This document shows positions 45,879 through 56,037 of a stretch of 64,000 nt of DNA, in pieces (position 1 is the stretch's first letter; each line of letters begins with the position of its first letter). The notes beneath the pieces were generated by a model. The model did no database searches and was not told the origin of the DNA. It saw only the letters and a list, made by a program, of their open reading frames with translations. The stretch spans positions 1 through 64,000 of the forward strand of contig CAIOIZ010000138.1 of the NCBI GenBank assembly GCA_903858475.1, read 5' to 3'. The translations under genes and the position numbers were made by a program. Source of the stretch: an uncultured Bacteroidota bacterium (lineage in GTDB: Bacteria; Bacteroidota; Bacteroidia; Chitinophagales; Chitinophagaceae).

Positions 45879-47435
45879 ATGAAAAATTTATTTGCAATCA
45901 TATCATTAAGTGCTTTAGTACTTATTGCATCTTGCACAAAAAAATTCGATAATTTACAAATAGATCCAAATCGTACAACCAGTGTTCCAGCAAACCTAGT
46001 GCTGAATAGTGTTTTGTCTGATATTTATCAAAGTCCGTTTAGTCCAACTCAGCGGTGGAACCAGTTTTACGCATGTAACTATGCTTATTATGGTGATCAG
46101 CAGTATACCTGGTCGGGAATTTCTTTCGGCACTTTTAATACACTTAAAAATGTAATTAAAATGGAAGAAGAAGCTGCTAAATCTATTCCTGCTCCCAATG
46201 CTTACAGCGCATTAGGTAAATTTTTGAGAGCCTATTTATTTTACAATTTGACAATGCAAACTGGCGATATTCCTTTGTCAGAAGCATTAAAGTCTTTAAA
46301 CAATATCGCACCTAAATACGATACTCAAAAAGAAGTGTTTAAGCAAATTCTTACTTGGTTGGAAGAAGCTAATACTGATATGACTGGACTAATTACTAAA
46401 GGGGGCTATATCTTATCAAGCGATTTTTATTATGCTAATAATCTTTCAAAGTGGAGAAAAGCAGTAAATGCTTTTAAACTTCGTGTATTGATTCAGTTAA
46501 GTAAGCAAGACGCTGATGTGGATTTAAATATTAAGCAAAAGTTTGCTGAAATTTTTAATAATCCTTCAAAGTATCCTTTATTTGCTGACATGACAGAAAA
46601 CATGGAATACACTTATAATACACAGTATAATAAGTACCCAACTAACCCCGAAAGTTTTGGTTTTGATGCAGCCAGGTATAATATGACTTCCACCTATTTA
46701 AATACATTAGTTGGAATCAGTGATCCCCGTACATTTTATGTGGCTGAACCCGCTGCGGCTTTGGTTGCTGGTGGTGCTGCTTCAAATAGCTTTGCAGCCT
46801 TTGCAGGAGCTGGCAGTGGCGAAGATTTGGCTACTATGAGCGCAAATGCAGGCTTAGGCAAATATTCATTTATCAATAGAAAAAGATATTATAGCACATT
46901 CACTGCTGAAAAGACTATACAAATTGGTTACCCAGAAATGTGTTTCAATATTTCAGAAGCTGCTAACAGAGGATGGATTAGTGCAGATGCAGAAGATTGG
47001 TATAAAAAAGGTATACAAGCAAGTATTGGGTTTTATGGAATAGTGAATGGTAATAATGCAGTTAATTTTCAAAAAATCGGTGGTACCTTGAATGAGTATA
47101 ACACTTATTCAATTAATTACGATTTTACAACTTATTATAATCAATTGTCTGTTAAATACAATGGCAATAATTCAACAGGCTTACAGCAAATATTAACACA
47201 AAAATACCTTGCTTTCTATCAAAATAGCGGATGGGAAGCATATTATAATTGGCGGAGAACTGGTATTCCAACATTTCATACGGGTCCTGGAAATGGAAAC
47301 AGTAATCGAGTAGCTTTACGTTTTCAATATCCAAGTTCGGAGAAGTCAATTAATCAGGCAAATGTAAATGCCGCTATTCAAAGTCAATATGGTGGGCAGG
47401 ATGATATTAATGCAAAAATGTGGATTGTAAAATAA
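45879..47435 (+). CDS. SusD/RagB-family outer-membrane lipoprotein
   Basis: A 518-aa lipoprotein with lipobox LIASC near residue 19. It is helix-rich with TPR-like repeats typical of SusD (for example FLRAYLFYNLTMQTGDIPL, and YNWRRTGIPTF near the C-terminus). It is the surface lid of the preceding SusC-type receptor and binds the ligand. A stable hairpin (47462-47492) lies between it and the next gene and may adjust the expression of downstream genes. Confidence 0.95.
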   Translation: MKNLFAIISLSALVLIASCTKKFDNLQIDPNRTTSVPANLVLNSVLSDIYQSPFSPTQRWNQFYACNYAYYGDQQYTWSGISFGTFNTLKNVIKMEEEAAKSIPAPNAYSALGKFLRAYLFYNLTMQTGDIPLSEALKSLNNIAPKYDTQKEVFKQILTWLEEANTDMTGLITKGGYILSSDFYYANNLSKWRKAVNAFKLRVLIQLSKQDADVDLNIKQKFAEIFNNPSKYPLFADMTENMEYTYNTQYNKYPTNPESFGFDAARYNMTSTYLNTLVGISDPRTFYVAEPAAALVAGGAASNSFAAFAGAGSGEDLATMSANAGLGKYSFINRKRYYSTFTAEKTIQIGYPEMCFNISEAANRGWISADAEDWYKKGIQASIGFYGIVNGNNAVNFQKIGGTLNEYNTYSINYDFTTYYNQLSVKYNGNNSTGLQQILTQKYLAFYQNSGWEAYYNWRRTGIPTFHTGPGNGNSNRVALRFQYPSSEKSINQANVNAAIQSQYGGQDDINAKMWIVK

Positions 47436-47461
47436 GTTTTAAACCTTACCATTGAACCTTA

Positions 47462-47492
47462 AGTGATGGGGCCTTTAGGGGCTCCATCCACT
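47462..47492 (+). other. Intergenic hairpin between susD and phosphoesterase genes
   Basis: AGTG plus ATGGGGCC pairs with GGCTCCAT plus CACT (one bulged C, one G-T wobble), loop of about six nt. It is not followed by a T-run, so it is probably not a full terminator. It may protect the upstream susCD part of the mRNA or partly attenuate read-through. Confidence 0.55.
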
Positions 47493-47506
47493 ATTTAAAA
47501 TAATGT

Positions 47507-50290
47507 ATGTTCAAACTATTTAAAAATATTGTTCTAACCTTTTTATTTTTCACTTTAGCGAATAATGTGCTTTCACAAAAGCTACAATATTTTACAACTT
47601 TACAAGTACCTGGTAAGGATAGTTTTTGTAAAATCAATACTACTGGAGTCTCTATTTTACCAAGCGGTAGATTCGTACAGCCTGCTGGTTCAGTTATTCG
47701 AATAACCAACGATCCGTTTGGAATGGCCATTGCACCCAATGGACAAAAAGCAGTGACATTGCATAATGGCGTTTTTACAATTATAGATTTAGTAACCATG
47801 CAAGCTGTTAGGGTGCCCGATTATTCCGGCAAAACTAATTCGCCATTAGCACATTTTCCAATCACTGATTCAATTTCATATACAGATAGCATAAATGCTG
47901 TTGGTGCAAAATCGCCTTTATCAAAGGGTTCTTTTTTAGGTGTTGCTTTTGCACCTGATTCCAAAAAAATCTATTTAAGTGGTGGAGATAATGGAGCTGT
48001 AATAGTTTTTGATATTGAAAAAATGCTTCGAATAGACTCCATTTCTTTAAATGGTAAAATGGGAAACGATTATTTTGATGATAGCTTCACATCGGATTTA
48101 TTATTACTTGACAATGAATTATTGATTTTAGATCGAGCTAATTTTCGGATGGTTCGATATGATATTGTGGCAAAAAAAATGATTGCTTCAATCCCTGCTG
48201 GCCGACAGCCCTTTGGATTAGCCATTAGTCCGGATAAAAACACTGCCTTTGTAGCCAATGTCGGAATGTACGCCTACCCTTTAATTACTGGCATGGATTC
48301 ATCCAATTATAATGAAATGATGATAAGCCATCATCCCTATGGAAATAATACAAAGGAATCTCGAGAAGGAACTACTATTGATGGTAAAAAAATTCCTGGT
48401 CTTGGTAGCCCTAATGCACCTGAAGCAATGAGTGTTTTCAGTATCGATTTGATAAAAAATAGGGTTAGTCATATTTATAAAACGGGATATCAAATTGGAG
48501 AAATGGTGGAAGGTGTTGAAGTTGTGGGAGGTGCAAGCCCCAATTCAATTGCTGTTGGTAAATCATATGCTTATGTATCTAATGCCACCAATGATAATAT
48601 TGCTGTTATTGATTATAGGCAACAAAAAATTATTGCGCACATACCTATCAAAGTGGATAAGGAGTTGGATAAGTATCGTGGTTTACTACCTTTTGGTCTT
48701 ACGCTCTCCAAGGATGAAACAAAACTTTATGTTGCATTACTGGGCTTTAATGCAATTGCTGTTATTGACCTCAATTCCAATAGAACAATTGGATTAATAC
48801 CAACAGGTTGGGGTCCAACTAGGGTAAAATTATCAAATGATGATAGTGAAATCTACGTCGTTTCATGCAGAGGACTTGGTGCAGGACCAAACGGCGGGCT
48901 CGGATTTATTGCACCTCCTCAAGGCACTTATATTGGAGATATTCAATTGGGCAGTTTTCAAAAATTAAAAATGCCTACGGCCAGTCAACTAACATCTTTT
49001 ACTCAAGTAGTTATTAATAATACCTATACCAAAATACAAGTACAACAGCCATTAGCCAATCCTTTACCAGTATTGCCGGGTGTATCAAAATCACCCATAA
49101 AATATATTGTGTATATAACAAAAGAGAACAGAACATACGATGAAGTATTTGGCCAATTGAAAAATGCAAATGGAGATAGCAGCCTTGCTAGGTTTGGTGT
49201 TGACTGTGAATATGTATTGCCCGATAGTATCAAACCCCATTTTCCACAATTAAAAATCACACCAAATCATCATAAAGCTGCAAAGCAATTTGCATTTAGT
49301 GATAATTTTTACTGTGATAGTGATGCCTCCATACATGGACACCATTGGATGATGGGAGTTATACCAAACGAATGGGTGGAAGCAAATTCCAGTGTAGATA
49401 AGACGGCTGCCTATTTTTCAAAAGCCCCTGGCCGTCGGTTTCCAGGTTCAACTGGAAGCATGGATCCTGAAGATTATGCTGAAAAAGGCGGACTATGGGA
49501 AGCTTTAGAAAGGAAAAAATTAAATTTTTACAATTTTGGAGAAGCAAATGAAACCGCACATGTAAGAGAAGAATGGAGTGATACAGCTACCGGTGCTGCA
49601 CATGCAGTAATGGTGCCAATGCAAAAGGCATTGTTTACTAGAACGAGCAGAGAATATGCGGGATATAATACAAATATTCCCGATCAATTTAGAATGAATC
49701 AGTTTGAAAATGTATTTACCAATAAATGGATTAAGGGGAAAGAAAAAATGCCTTCTTTAATTACTGTTCAAATACCTAATGATCATACAGCCGGACCAAG
49801 ACCTGAAGATGGTTACTTTACCAGGAGCTCGTATGTTGCTGATAATGATCTAGCGGTTGGTAGGATTTTACATTTCTTATCAAGAACAGCTTATTGGAAG
49901 AATATGCTGGTTATTATTACAGAAGATGATCCACAAGGAGGCGTTGATCATATTGACGCTCATAGAAGTATCCTCATGATGGCAGGTCCTTATGTTAAAA
50001 AGAGGTATATTAGTCATACACATGCCAACTTTGGATCAATTTTGAAAGTAATTTATAATATATTAAACGTGCCATATGTTAATCAATATGATGCGACCGC
50101 TTCACTTTTGCAGGATTTTTTTACCAATCAACCAGACTTTACTCCATACAGCTTAGAAAAGCATGATACTAGAGTTTTTGATATCGATAAAGCGATGAAA
50201 AAATATCATCAATCTATTGATTGGCGTAAAATTATGCAAGGGCCCGCAATGGATAATCCAACTGATATGAAAAAAACATTTCTTCAATAA
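47507..50290 (+). CDS. Secreted YncE-like propeller/phosphoesterase fusion 1
   Basis: A 927-aa exported protein. Signal peptide to about 24. Residues about 60-500 form a YncE/YVTN-type beta-propeller (repeated blades such as FGLTLSKDETKLYVALLGFN). Residues about 530-900 form an alkaline-phosphatase-type phosphoesterase domain (Pfam Phosphoesterase family) with KENRTYDEVFG (about 538), SDASIHGHHW (about 605) and EDDPQGGVDHIDAHR (about 805) supplying metal ligands. It probably hydrolyses a phosphate or phosphonate ester outside the inner membrane. It follows susD by 71 bp. Confidence 0.85.
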   Translation: MFKLFKNIVLTFLFFTLANNVLSQKLQYFTTLQVPGKDSFCKINTTGVSILPSGRFVQPAGSVIRITNDPFGMAIAPNGQKAVTLHNGVFTIIDLVTMQAVRVPDYSGKTNSPLAHFPITDSISYTDSINAVGAKSPLSKGSFLGVAFAPDSKKIYLSGGDNGAVIVFDIEKMLRIDSISLNGKMGNDYFDDSFTSDLLLLDNELLILDRANFRMVRYDIVAKKMIASIPAGRQPFGLAISPDKNTAFVANVGMYAYPLITGMDSSNYNEMMISHHPYGNNTKESREGTTIDGKKIPGLGSPNAPEAMSVFSIDLIKNRVSHIYKTGYQIGEMVEGVEVVGGASPNSIAVGKSYAYVSNATNDNIAVIDYRQQKIIAHIPIKVDKELDKYRGLLPFGLTLSKDETKLYVALLGFNAIAVIDLNSNRTIGLIPTGWGPTRVKLSNDDSEIYVVSCRGLGAGPNGGLGFIAPPQGTYIGDIQLGSFQKLKMPTASQLTSFTQVVINNTYTKIQVQQPLANPLPVLPGVSKSPIKYIVYITKENRTYDEVFGQLKNANGDSSLARFGVDCEYVLPDSIKPHFPQLKITPNHHKAAKQFAFSDNFYCDSDASIHGHHWMMGVIPNEWVEANSSVDKTAAYFSKAPGRRFPGSTGSMDPEDYAEKGGLWEALERKKLNFYNFGEANETAHVREEWSDTATGAAHAVMVPMQKALFTRTSREYAGYNTNIPDQFRMNQFENVFTNKWIKGKEKMPSLITVQIPNDHTAGPRPEDGYFTRSSYVADNDLAVGRILHFLSRTAYWKNMLVIITEDDPQGGVDHIDAHRSILMMAGPYVKKRYISHTHANFGSILKVIYNILNVPYVNQYDATASLLQDFFTNQPDFTPYSLEKHDTRVFDIDKAMKKYHQSIDWRKIMQGPAMDNPTDMKKTFLQ

Positions 50291-50301
50291 ATACCTATCA
50301 A

Positions 50302-52719
50302 ATGACTAACAGTGCTGGAAAATGGCTTTGCCTTATTTTATTAATTAGTTCGACAACTGTATTTGCTCAGTCAACTAAAGAGAAAAAATTACTACCAAAC
50401 GGTTGGATATTGTCTCCTGCAGGCCGCAATTTGTCTTTAGGGGATTTGCCCTTAAATATGGCATTAAGCAATTCCGGAAAATTACTGGCAGTTACCAATA
50501 ATGGACAAAGTGTTCAAAGTATTCAGTTAATTGATCCAGTACAGGAAAAAATACTGGACAATATCGTGGTGGCAAAATCCTGGTATGGATTGAAATTTTC
50601 GGCCGATGAAAAATATTTATATGCGAGTGGCGGCAATGATAATTGGATATTGAAATATGCAGTAAAGGACAAAAAATTAGTGTTGGCGGATTCAATTGTT
50701 CTTGGAAAAAAATGGCCCAACAAAATATCTGTGGCAGGTATTGATATCGATGACCAATCCAATACTTTATTTGTTGTTACTAAAGAAAATAATTCATTAT
50801 ACTTAATTGATTTAATCAGCAAAGCAATCCTGTTTAAGGATACCCTAAATGAACCTGCCTATGCCTGTAAGCTATCGTTCAATAAAAAGGAACTGTATAT
50901 ATCATTGTGGGGTGGAAAAAAAGTGCTGGTCTTTGATATTGCATCCAAAAAAATGGTCTATAGTTTTGAAGTAGGCGAAAATCCCAATGAATTATTATTG
51001 TCTTCAAATGGTCGTATACTATATGTAGCCTGTGCAGGAGATAATGCCGTTTATGTAATGGACACCAAAAAACGAAAGGTACTGGAAGTGCTGAATACTG
51101 CATTGTACCCCAATGCACCAACGGGCTCTGCTGCAAATGGACTAGCCCTAAATAAGCAAGAAAATACTTTGTATGTAGCCAATGCCGATAATAATTGTTT
51201 GGCAGTATTTGATGTATCAAAACCTGGCAATAGTTTATCCAAAGGCTATATACCTACTGGTTGGTATCCTACCAATATTAAAGTGGTCGGTAAAAAAATA
51301 TTTGTTACCAATGGCAAAGGTTTTTCCTCCTTTCCAAATGCAAAAGGCCCCGACCCCAGTAGTGCCAATCAGGAAGTAACCTATCAACAAGGTGATTATA
51401 AAAAACAACAAAGCAAAATTCAATACATCGGCGGATTGATGAAAGGAAATATGAGCATCATTGATATTCCCTCTCCAAAACTACTGGGTTTATATTCCAA
51501 GCAAGTATATGAGAATACACCATACACAAAAGAAAGAGAATTATTATCAAAGGGTGAAATGGGCAATCCAATTCCAATGAAGCTGGGGGATAAATCGCCC
51601 ATTAAATATGTGTTTTATATAGTAAAAGAAAATCGTACCTACGACCAAGTATTGGGTGATATACCAGAAGGGAATGGGGATACTAGTTTGGTCTTGTTTG
51701 GAGAAAACATCACACCCAATCAACATAAATTAGCCAGGGAATTTGTATTGCTCGATAATTTTTATGTTGATGGTGAAGTTAGTGCCGACGGACATAACTG
51801 GAGTTTGGCTGCTAATGCCAACGACTATTTAGAAAAAACCTGGCCTAGTAGTTATGGTGGAAGAGGTGGTAATTATGATGCAGAAGGCAATCGGGAAGTA
51901 TCGAATCCTGATAGAGGTTTTATTTGGGATTATTGTAAAAGGGCAGGCATTAGTTATCGGACTTATGGCGAATTTGCAGATGGCTATAAGCCCAATATAC
52001 CGGTTCTAAAAAATCATTTTTGTCCCTATTATACAAGCTGGGATGAAAAAGTAAGAGACACTACCCGTTTTTATCAGTGGAAAAGAGAATTTGATTCTTT
52101 GCTCTCTCAAAATGCAGTACCCCAATTTAATTCTCTTCGTTTTATTAACGATCATACTGAAGGTGCAAAAATTGGCCGTCCTACTCCATTTGCCCATGTG
52201 GCAGACAATGATTGGGCAGTAGGTCTTTTTGTAGAATATTTGAGCAAGAGCCCCATCTGGAAAGAAACGGCCATTTTTATTGTGGAGGACGATGCGCAAA
52301 ACGGTCCCGACCATGTGGATGCACATCGTACAACTGCCTATGTTGCGGGTGGTTTTGTTAAAAGAAAATTTGTTGACCATAATATGTACTCCACTTCTTC
52401 GATGCTGCGCACGATTGAATTAATTCTTGGTTTGTCTCCTATGAGTCAGTATGATGCAGCAGCAGAACCAATGTGGAGGTGCTTCCAAACCAATCCTGAT
52501 TTGCAACCATTTCTTTCTGTACCTGCCATGGTTGACATTACTGAAAAAAATACAAAACATACTTCAAGTGCAGTAATCAGTAGTCAGTTTGATTTAAGTA
52601 AGGAAGATCAAATACCTGATTTAGAATTCAGTCAGGTAATTTGGAAAACTGTAAAGGGGGAACACAGTATTATGCCGGCACCTAGAAGAAGTGCATTTGT
52701 AAATACCAGTAATAAGTAA
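50302..52719 (+). CDS. Secreted YncE-like propeller/phosphoesterase fusion 2
   Basis: An 805-aa paralogue of the preceding protein with the same order: signal peptide (to about 23), beta-propeller (about 45-400), phosphoesterase domain (about 435-745). Key motifs are KENRTYDQVLG (about 442), SADGHNWS (about 494), NDHTEG and EDDAQNGPDHVDAHR (about 662). The catalytic domain differs from copy 1 in loop lengths and around SADGHNW, so the two likely have different substrates or cut different bonds of one ligand. It follows copy 1 by 11 bp. Confidence 0.85.
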   Translation: MTNSAGKWLCLILLISSTTVFAQSTKEKKLLPNGWILSPAGRNLSLGDLPLNMALSNSGKLLAVTNNGQSVQSIQLIDPVQEKILDNIVVAKSWYGLKFSADEKYLYASGGNDNWILKYAVKDKKLVLADSIVLGKKWPNKISVAGIDIDDQSNTLFVVTKENNSLYLIDLISKAILFKDTLNEPAYACKLSFNKKELYISLWGGKKVLVFDIASKKMVYSFEVGENPNELLLSSNGRILYVACAGDNAVYVMDTKKRKVLEVLNTALYPNAPTGSAANGLALNKQENTLYVANADNNCLAVFDVSKPGNSLSKGYIPTGWYPTNIKVVGKKIFVTNGKGFSSFPNAKGPDPSSANQEVTYQQGDYKKQQSKIQYIGGLMKGNMSIIDIPSPKLLGLYSKQVYENTPYTKERELLSKGEMGNPIPMKLGDKSPIKYVFYIVKENRTYDQVLGDIPEGNGDTSLVLFGENITPNQHKLAREFVLLDNFYVDGEVSADGHNWSLAANANDYLEKTWPSSYGGRGGNYDAEGNREVSNPDRGFIWDYCKRAGISYRTYGEFADGYKPNIPVLKNHFCPYYTSWDEKVRDTTRFYQWKREFDSLLSQNAVPQFNSLRFINDHTEGAKIGRPTPFAHVADNDWAVGLFVEYLSKSPIWKETAIFIVEDDAQNGPDHVDAHRTTAYVAGGFVKRKFVDHNMYSTSSMLRTIELILGLSPMSQYDAAAEPMWRCFQTNPDLQPFLSVPAMVDITEKNTKHTSSAVISSQFDLSKEDQIPDLEFSQVIWKTVKGEHSIMPAPRRSAFVNTSNK

Positions 52720-52735
52720 AACAATAGTCAAGTTT

Positions 52736-54769
52736 GTGAGAAGTTTTTTTATTATTTCTTTATTGCTTGTTTTGCCTTTGTTTATATTGTCTCAAGAGCA
52801 GCGACAATATCCTAAGGATTCTCTACAAAACCTGGATGAATTAGTGGTGATTGCGCAAAAACAAATACGCAATAAATTACTTGTACCCTATAATGTAAAT
52901 TCAATTGGCATTAAGGAAATGAATGCTCATCAGTTTAGAACGGTTCCAGAGGCATTGTCAGGAATAAATGGCGTTTTTCTTCAAAAAACAAATCATGGTG
53001 GAGGTGCACCCATTATAAATGGAATGATGGGAAACCAAATATTGGTATTGGTTGACGGTATACGATTGAACAATTCAACTTTTCGATATGGGCCTAATCA
53101 ATATAGCAATACTATTGATGTTTTTACAGTACAAAAAATTGAAGTAGCAAAGGGTACAGGCGCTGTTCAATATGGAACGGATGCCATGGGTGGCGTAATT
53201 AATATTGTAACTAAAGATCCCACTTTCAGTACTTCTAAACCTATTTTTTCTGGATCTGCCATTGCAAAAATTGTTTCCTCAGCTATGGAACAATCGCTAA
53301 GAACTGAGGCTGGCTGGGCAAATCAAAAAATTGCGCTTTCAGCTGGTTTTACCAAAAGAAATTTTGGCGATTTAATTGGAGGTGCCAACACAGGCAAACA
53401 ATCGCCTACAGGATATAAAGAATGGGCAACAGATTTTAAAGCAAAGGTTTTATTAAAGCAAAATATTGTTTTAACCTTTAGTCATAATTATCTACAGCAA
53501 CAAAATGTTCCCGTTTATCATAAAGTGCAATTGGAAAATTATTTTATCAACGAAATGAATCCCCAGCAGCATAGTTTGACATTTTTGCGCTTTGTTGCAA
53601 ATAGCAATAATAAATGGATTAAGGAAAAATCAATTACGTTATCCTATCAAAAAGCAGTGGAAGGGCGTTCTAGTATAAAAAATGGTAGTACAATTTTTAG
53701 AAATGAAAGAGATGAGGTTAAGACGGTAGGGCTGACTACAGATTTTTTTACAGGTTGGGGTAAGGTTTGGACGGCTAATTCGGGTATCGAAGCATATTGG
53801 GATAAAGTATTTAGTACAAGAGAAGATATCAATTCGATCAGCCACGAGTCAATTTCAAAAAGAGGTCTTTATCCTGACCAATCAAAATATAATAATTATT
53901 CTATATATAGCTTGCATCACTTTAATGTTCGAAATTGGATATTTGATGCAGGGTTAAGATTTAATAAATTTAATGCTGTAATTAAGGATTCATTATTAGG
54001 TAAACTTAATTATCATCCCAGTGCATTTGTTGCAAATTTTGCCATTTTAAAGAAAATTGGTAAAAATCAATCCGTTTATGTTTCATTTAGTAACGGTTTT
54101 AGAGCGCCCAATATTGATGATATGGGAAGTCTTGGAATAGTAGATTTTCGCTATGAAACACCTGCATTTAATCTTCGGCCAGAAAAATCACGCAATGTTG
54201 AATTGGGATACAAATTGCAAAGCAAAAAAATTGCTGCAACCATTTCAATTTACCATTTGCAATTACTCGACCTGGTTACCAGAATCAAATTGGAAGGGCA
54301 AATTATGAATGGGTATCCGGTATATAAAAAGGAAAATACGTCCTCAGCTTATGTAAATGGATTGGAGACTTCTATCAACTGGGTGATTAATAAAAACATC
54401 ACTTGTAATTCCATGCTTGCCTATACATATGGTCAAAATATTACCTTAAAGGAACCGCTTCGAAGAATCCCACCATTAAATGGAAAAATATCGAGTGCTT
54501 ATAATAAAAATATTTGGAGTGTAGGAGCTGTATTCCAATTTGCTTCAAGGCAAACAAGGTTGGCACAAGGAGATAAAGAAGATAATCGAATTGGGCCAAA
54601 TGGTACTGCAGGCTGGAAATCATTAAATCTGTTTGGTACGGCTACGTATAAACAAATTCAAATAGCAGCAAGTTTAAATAATTTATTTAACGAAAACTAT
54701 CGGACTCATGGTAGCGGTATTAATGAAATGGGAAGGAGCTTATCTGTAACCGTTGGAATTAAATTATAA
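52736..54769 (+). CDS. TonB-dependent receptor (BtuB/CirA type, GTG start)
   Basis: A 677-aa outer-membrane receptor, distinct from the SusC protein: it lacks the carboxypeptidase-like domain and is shorter. The plug domain has FLQKTNHGGGAPIINGM and NQILVLVDGIRLNNS, and GTDAMGGVINIVTK ends the plug. The C-terminal barrel ends VTVGIKL. It begins with GTG at 52736 (MRSFFIISLLLVL, a signal peptide). It overlaps no gene, and the phnZ-like gene starts 2 bp after its stop, so coupling is tight. The ligand may be a small phosphonate or a metal chelate. Confidence 0.93.
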   Translation: MRSFFIISLLLVLPLFILSQEQRQYPKDSLQNLDELVVIAQKQIRNKLLVPYNVNSIGIKEMNAHQFRTVPEALSGINGVFLQKTNHGGGAPIINGMMGNQILVLVDGIRLNNSTFRYGPNQYSNTIDVFTVQKIEVAKGTGAVQYGTDAMGGVINIVTKDPTFSTSKPIFSGSAIAKIVSSAMEQSLRTEAGWANQKIALSAGFTKRNFGDLIGGANTGKQSPTGYKEWATDFKAKVLLKQNIVLTFSHNYLQQQNVPVYHKVQLENYFINEMNPQQHSLTFLRFVANSNNKWIKEKSITLSYQKAVEGRSSIKNGSTIFRNERDEVKTVGLTTDFFTGWGKVWTANSGIEAYWDKVFSTREDINSISHESISKRGLYPDQSKYNNYSIYSLHHFNVRNWIFDAGLRFNKFNAVIKDSLLGKLNYHPSAFVANFAILKKIGKNQSVYVSFSNGFRAPNIDDMGSLGIVDFRYETPAFNLRPEKSRNVELGYKLQSKKIAATISIYHLQLLDLVTRIKLEGQIMNGYPVYKKENTSSAYVNGLETSINWVINKNITCNSMLAYTYGQNITLKEPLRRIPPLNGKISSAYNKNIWSVGAVFQFASRQTRLAQGDKEDNRIGPNGTAGWKSLNLFGTATYKQIQIAASLNNLFNENYRTHGSGINEMGRSLSVTVGIKL

Positions 54770-54771
54770 AA

Positions 54772-55359
54772 ATGAATAAGCAATCCATAAGTCAAATTGT
54801 TGACGAAATTCTTCAATTATATCAAAAATTTGGCAATCAAGATTATATTGGCGAAAGCATATCTCAAATTGAGCATATGTCGCAGTGTGCACAACTTGCT
54901 GAGGCAGCAGGAGCTGATGACGAGATAATACTTGCTGCTTTTTTCCATGACATTGGCCATTTGTGTGAGTTTGCCTTTCCCGAAAAATCATTTCAGCACA
55001 TGGATAGTTGCGGTATAGTAGATCATGAAAAATTGGGTGCTGCGTATTTAATAAGTAAAGGGTTCTCCGCTCACATAGCCAATCTGGTACAAAGTCATGT
55101 TGATGCTAAACGTTATTTAACTTATTGCGATCCTACCTACTATCAATTATTATCTGAAGCCAGTAAGAAAACCCTTTCTTTCCAAGGCGGCCCTATGAAT
55201 TCTGAAGAAGCCAAAATGTTTAAGGAAAATAATTTATTTAATCAAATGTTGGCAATTCGACATTGGGATGATCAGGCGAAATGTACAAATGTTCCACTGC
55301 CGGATATGCAAAAATATTCAACAATGATGGCGAAGCATTTATCAACTCAAGCGCAATAG
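54772..55359 (+). CDS. phnZ: PhnZ-type HD-domain oxygenase for phosphonates
   Basis: A 195-aa HD-domain protein. In the characterised PhnZ the mixed-valence di-iron site is held by H34, H58, D59, H80, H104 and D161, with Y24 and E27 closing over the substrate (numbers recalled from the literature). Here the matching residues are H35, H59, D60, H85, H109, D166, Y25 and E28 (motifs YIGES, FFHDIGH, DHEKLG, SHVDA, HWDDQ). All are present, so oxidative cleavage of a 1-hydroxy-aminoethylphosphonate to glycine and phosphate is predicted. PhnY, the dioxygenase that makes this substrate, is not in the window. Confidence 0.88.
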   Translation: MNKQSISQIVDEILQLYQKFGNQDYIGESISQIEHMSQCAQLAEAAGADDEIILAAFFHDIGHLCEFAFPEKSFQHMDSCGIVDHEKLGAAYLISKGFSAHIANLVQSHVDAKRYLTYCDPTYYQLLSEASKKTLSFQGGPMNSEEAKMFKENNLFNQMLAIRHWDDQAKCTNVPLPDMQKYSTMMAKHLSTQAQ

Positions 55360-55360
55360 A

Positions 55361-56035
55361 ATGGATATCAAACTGGTTGTTTTGGATATAGCAGGTACAA
55401 CTGTCGACGAAAATAATATTGTCTATAAAACTTTACAGAAAGTAATTAATAATGCTGGGTATAAAGTGCAACTAGACGAAGTGTTAATGAAAGGCGCTGG
55501 GAAGGAAAAGTACAATGCTATTATTGATATAATTAAGAATGAAGAATATCCAGTTAATAGCATGGATGCCAAACGAATCCATAGTGATTTCAAAATTGCA
55601 CTCGCTGAGGCATATACTTCATTTTTGATAAAGCCACAGCCTGGTGTGATGGATTTGTTTCACTATTTTAAAAAGAATAATATAAAAGCTGTTTTGAATA
55701 CTGGTTATGACAGGCAGACTGCCATTTCTATAATAAATAAATTGAATTGGGTTATCGGTGAAACCTTCGACGGATTGGTAACAGCATCTGATGTAAATAG
55801 AAATCGACCATTTCCAGATATGATTTTTCTTGCTATGCAACAGTTTGGAATTACTGATCCAAATAAATTAGTTAAAGTAGGGGATTCCTGCATCGATATT
55901 GAAGAAGGAAAAAATGCAGGATGTGCTTTAAGTGTAGGTATTACTACGGGAGCACAAACAGCCCCACAGCTTTTAAAAGCAAATCCTGATGCAATCATTA
56001 CTCATTTAAATGAACTGTTACCACTCATTCAATAA
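55361..56035 (+). CDS. Phosphonatase-like HAD hydrolase
   Basis: A 224-aa haloacid dehalogenase. The nucleophile motif DIAGTT (Asp9, with Ala11-Gly-Thr as in phosphonoacetaldehyde hydrolase) is present. An Arg in NRPFPDM replaces the usual motif III Lys as in PhnX, and the acidic motif is VGDSCIDIEEGKNAG. Lys48 in GAGKEKYNAI aligns with the Schiff-base Lys53 of PhnX by position. It fits the phosphonatase-like TIGR03351 group. The gene starts 1 bp after the phnZ stop. Likely substrate is phosphonoacetaldehyde or a relative, but a simple phosphatase role is not excluded. Confidence 0.8.
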   Translation: MDIKLVVLDIAGTTVDENNIVYKTLQKVINNAGYKVQLDEVLMKGAGKEKYNAIIDIIKNEEYPVNSMDAKRIHSDFKIALAEAYTSFLIKPQPGVMDLFHYFKKNNIKAVLNTGYDRQTAISIINKLNWVIGETFDGLVTASDVNRNRPFPDMIFLAMQQFGITDPNKLVKVGDSCIDIEEGKNAGCALSVGITTGAQTAPQLLKANPDAIITHLNELLPLIQ

Positions 56036-56037
56036 GT

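Noticed and set aside
48495-48797. 100-codon plus-strand frame inside the first phosphoesterase gene
   Set aside because: It lies in another frame of a well supported gene and has no recognisable domain.
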